The notes beneath the pieces are model-generated. The model saw only the letters and a list, made by a program, of their open reading frames with translations, was not told the DNA's origin and ran no database searches. Positions 6,389-8,041 of a stretch of DNA of 8,041 nt are shown here, piece after piece. Source of the DNA: Nitrososphaerales archaeon (GTDB lineage: Archaea; Thermoproteota; Nitrososphaeria; Nitrososphaerales; Gagatemarchaeaceae); NCBI GenBank assembly GCA_030039515.1, contig JASHVT010000170.1, positions 1 through 8,041 of the forward strand, written 5' to 3'. Made by a program: the position numbers and the translations under genes. Within the stretch, counting starts at the first letter, position 1, and each line of letters begins with the position of its first letter.

Positions 6389-7516
6389 TCATCTCATGCC
6401 GAGTTGAGTTAGTCCCAGTCCTCCCAGGAAGGAGAGATACGTTCTTCCGATCGACTGCCACGAGTAGTCTGCATCGTAAGCGGCTCTGCCATTCTCGCCC
6501 AGCGTCTTGGCCACTGTGGGATTCGCGACTAGGATCATTGCCTCCTTCAAGTCCGTCTCATCTCCGTAGACCACAGACAATCCGCACCTGTGACTCTCTA
6601 CAAACTCGGCCACTTTGGTTCCCTTGGAAACTATGATAGGCTTTCCTAGCGCCATCGACTCGAACAGCTTGTTGGGCATGCCTATCCTGTTGTTTAGGAA
6701 CTTCGGGTCATACATGGCAAGAACACAGGTGGACGCACCAGCAAGCTCTAGGACTTCCTCGTGGGAAATCTGTCCCATATACTTCACCCTCTTGGAACTC
6801 TTCGCCAGCGCCTCCACCTGAGTCCCGCACTGGCCTGCGCCCGCTATGATCAACTCTGATTGCGGCATGCCCTCTACCAGTCGAGCCGCCAGTGAGATTC
6901 CTTCAAATCTCTGGGCCGTGAGGACCCCCGAGTAAACGAATGCCGTAACGCCTTGAGTGGGCGGGCGCAGAACCAGACTGCCCGTGTCCGTTACTGGGAC
7001 GTTATACACAACCATATGCGGCTTGGCACGACAGCCGGGTATCTGGGCTTCCAATTGACCCTCGCTAACTAGGAGCATCCCAGATGAAGACCTCAGAACG
7101 CTTCGTTCCAACCGTCGGACGAGTTCCGCGACGAGCGCTGGAGACGAGGCGATCGCCGGTGACGCGTCTGCCGTGAAGTCGGTCATGTGATAGACAAGCT
7201 TTCGCCGAGTCAACACGTGAAAGGGCAAGGCTGGGAGGTTGCCCAACAGATTCTCAGCTTGCACGAAGTCGGCTCTCAAGGCGCAGAGGCGAACGAACAC
7301 CCACATCGCCCAGATGGGAAACATGGCGAGCTTGGTCATCTCTCCGTCACTTCCAAGGTCAAAGTTTTCTGCAGAGAAGCGTGCGCTACGTTCGCGAATC
7401 GGAACCTTGTGCCCCCAGTAGAACAGGACAACATGGCATCCTTCGTTCATCAGCGTTGTCATCATGTTGACTTGGCTTGCGAAGGGCTCGTTGGGGATTA
7501 CGAACGCAGCCTTCAC
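6389..7516 (-). CDS. Glycosyltransferase, GT4-like
   Basis: GT-B fold glycosyltransferase of about 375 residues, first gene of the minus-strand set, probably working on the same glycan as the plus-strand enzyme. Seen: an N-terminal strand 'KAAFVIPNEPFASQ' at 2-15; a hydrophobic stretch 'FPIWAMWVFVRLCAL' near 66-80, more likely buried helix than membrane anchor; 'VVYNVPV' near 169-175 before the linker; 'FVYSGVLTAQRFEG' near 193-206 opening the C-terminal domain; 'IIAGAGQCG' near 223; and donor-binding 'GMPNKLFESMALGKPII' near 279-295, with Glu after 'KLF'. The start chosen is GTG at 7516, because GGTGATC (7525-7519) is placed correctly before it and the first beta-strand begins at once. An in-frame TTG at 7561 would add 15 residues with no family resemblance and lacks a ribosome-binding site. 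Donor and acceptor sugars are unknown. Confidence 0.9.
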   Translation of the reverse strand: MKAAFVIPNEPFASQVNMMTTLMNEGCHVVLFYWGHKVPIRERSARFSAENFDLGSDGEMTKLAMFPIWAMWVFVRLCALRADFVQAENLLGNLPALPFHVLTRRKLVYHMTDFTADASPAIASSPALVAELVRRLERSVLRSSSGMLLVSEGQLEAQIPGCRAKPHMVVYNVPVTDTGSLVLRPPTQGVTAFVYSGVLTAQRFEGISLAARLVEGMPQSELIIAGAGQCGTQVEALAKSSKRVKYMGQISHEEVLELAGASTCVLAMYDPKFLNNRIGMPNKLFESMALGKPIIVSKGTKVAEFVESHRCGLSVVYGDETDLKEAMILVANPTVAKTLGENGRAAYDADYSWQSIGRTYLSFLGGLGLTQLGMR

Positions 7517-7518
7517 AT

Positions 7519-7525
7519 GATCACC
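7519..7525 (-). promoter_or_regulatory. Ribosome-binding site fixing a GTG start
   Basis: GGTGATC on the minus strand matches the 3' half of the full complement of the 16S rRNA tail (AAGGAGGTGATC). It ends 2 bases before the GTG at 7516, the expected register for this half of the motif. It favours GTG at 7516 over the upstream TTG at 7561. Confidence 0.6.
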
Positions 7526-7840
7526 AGTGCCGTAGGGAGGGTCTCCGGATTCGCATGCCAACTCTCAGAGGAGGCTTTCACTCGAGTGTCGACACGTTCT
7601 TGAACCAAGCATCCAGCATGTCAGGTCTCGCCCTTCTTCACGACCGCGACGGATGTCGACGCCCAAAAATGTGGAATAGCTGAAGTCTTCCCCAGGTGTT
7701 ACATTCATAGCTTCCATCACGTGGTCCAGGAGCGGTAGTCCGTGATAAAAGGATGAAACGCCGCTGTCTGTCGCAGGAGGACCTTATGATGCCTAACGTC
7801 CTGCGGTAGCCCGGAGCCAGGAGTTCACCGCCACCACCTG
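7526..7840 (-). other. Stretch of about 315 bases without an identifiable gene
   Basis: It lies between the tail of the edge gene and the glycosyltransferase. On the minus strand, 7783-7565 is open for 72 codons in the same frame as the glycosyltransferase and ends in TGA just before the TTG at 7561. It contains plausible protein-like text (LLDHVMEAMNVTPGEDFSY) and an ATG at 7717 that would give 50 residues, but there is no convincing ribosome-binding site and I recognise no family. A second frame (7856-7638) overlaps it. If the minus-strand set has its own promoter it should lie here, but I cannot point to a TATA-like element with confidence. No tRNA, repeat array or strong hairpin was seen. 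Confidence 0.4.
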
Positions 7841-8041
7841 TCAACCTGACGCGCACAGTCCGCTCGGGCTAGACTCGCTTGTGCCTCCGGGACAGACATC
7901 CAGGGAGTATGTGTTGGCTGTCCCCGCCGTACCTATACCCGACGTGGCATCGCTGAAGTCAAGAACTGTGTTGCCGTTCGCCTCGTCCTTTGTGAGATTG
8001 TTATCGCTCGCTCCGCCCGAGAGGGCGAAACCGTAGACTTT
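7841..8041 (-). CDS. C-terminal tail of a probable secreted or cell-surface protein (5' truncated by window edge)
   Basis: Sixty-six codons are open from the window edge to a TGA at 7843-7841; the start lies beyond the window. The residues are rich in Gly, Ser, Thr, Asn, Asp and Ala, with regularly spaced hydrophobics (VYGFALSGG, NTVLDFSDATSG, TYSLDVCPGG). This composition is typical of extracellular beta-rich proteins. Two cysteines lie 14 residues apart near the end and could form a disulfide. One Asn-Leu-Thr sequon is present, which could be N-glycosylated. No membrane anchor, sorting motif or catalytic motif appears in the visible part. Third positions are GC-rich, as expected of coding sequence in this genome. 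I do not recognise the family. A surface protein beside a glycan cluster could be a glycan acceptor, but that is inference from position only. Confidence 0.55.
   Translation of the reverse strand, partial: KVYGFALSGGASDNNLTKDEANGNTVLDFSDATSGIGTAGTANTYSLDVCPGGTSESSPSGLCASG

Noticed and set aside
7638..7856. Minus-strand 72-codon frame starting GTG with a glycine-rich 'RLTGGGGE' like the start of an NAD-binding sugar epimerase
   Set aside because: It overlaps the end of the edge gene, the residues after the glycines do not follow the Rossmann pattern, it stops after 72 codons, and no continuation with epimerase motifs appears in another frame.
1..8041. CRISPR arrays, insertion sequences, tRNA or rRNA genes
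   Set aside because: No regularly spaced direct repeats, transposase frame with terminal inverted repeats, or cloverleaf-like element was found by reading both strands. Nearly all the DNA is accounted for by protein-coding genes.

Overview
The window holds part of a gene cluster for making and assembling a surface glycan. It carries two GT4-type glycosyltransferases, two adjacent paralogous non-hydrolysing UDP-N-acetylglucosamine 2-epimerases, a FabG-like short-chain dehydrogenase, and a two-domain protein that joins an AAC(3)-type N-acetyltransferase to an alpha-helical, glycosidase-like repeat domain. Organism: prokaryotic, roughly 55% GC by eye. TTG and GTG starts, frequent AGG/AGA arginine codons, a GGTGATC ribosome-binding site and the archaeal-looking 'LGVGS' type of 2-epimerase suggest an archaeon. 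No rRNA or informational gene is present to prove it, so this is a lean only.

Layout. Positions 1-1077 (+) are the 3' part of a glycosyltransferase whose start lies outside the window. It converges on a minus-strand set that reads, in order of transcription: glycosyltransferase (7516-6389), short-chain dehydrogenase (6298-5561), AAC(3)-helical fusion (5465-3429), epimerase 2 (3391-2276) and epimerase 1 (2208-1117). Gaps between these five genes are 37-95 bases, so one transcript is plausible, but internal promoters cannot be excluded. At the far edge (8041-7841, minus) is the C-terminal tail of what looks like a secreted or cell-surface protein. About 320 bases follow it before the glycosyltransferase start, with no gene I can name.

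How they may work together (inference): the 2-epimerases convert gluco- to manno-configured UDP-N-acetyl amino sugars. The dehydrogenase may carry out a redox step on a sugar or precursor. The AAC(3)-like domain may acetylate an amino sugar, and the glycosyltransferases transfer finished sugars to a growing chain. No nucleotide-sugar dehydrogenase, aminotransferase, flippase or polymerase is visible, so the pathway is incomplete here. The least ordinary item is the AAC(3)-helical fusion.
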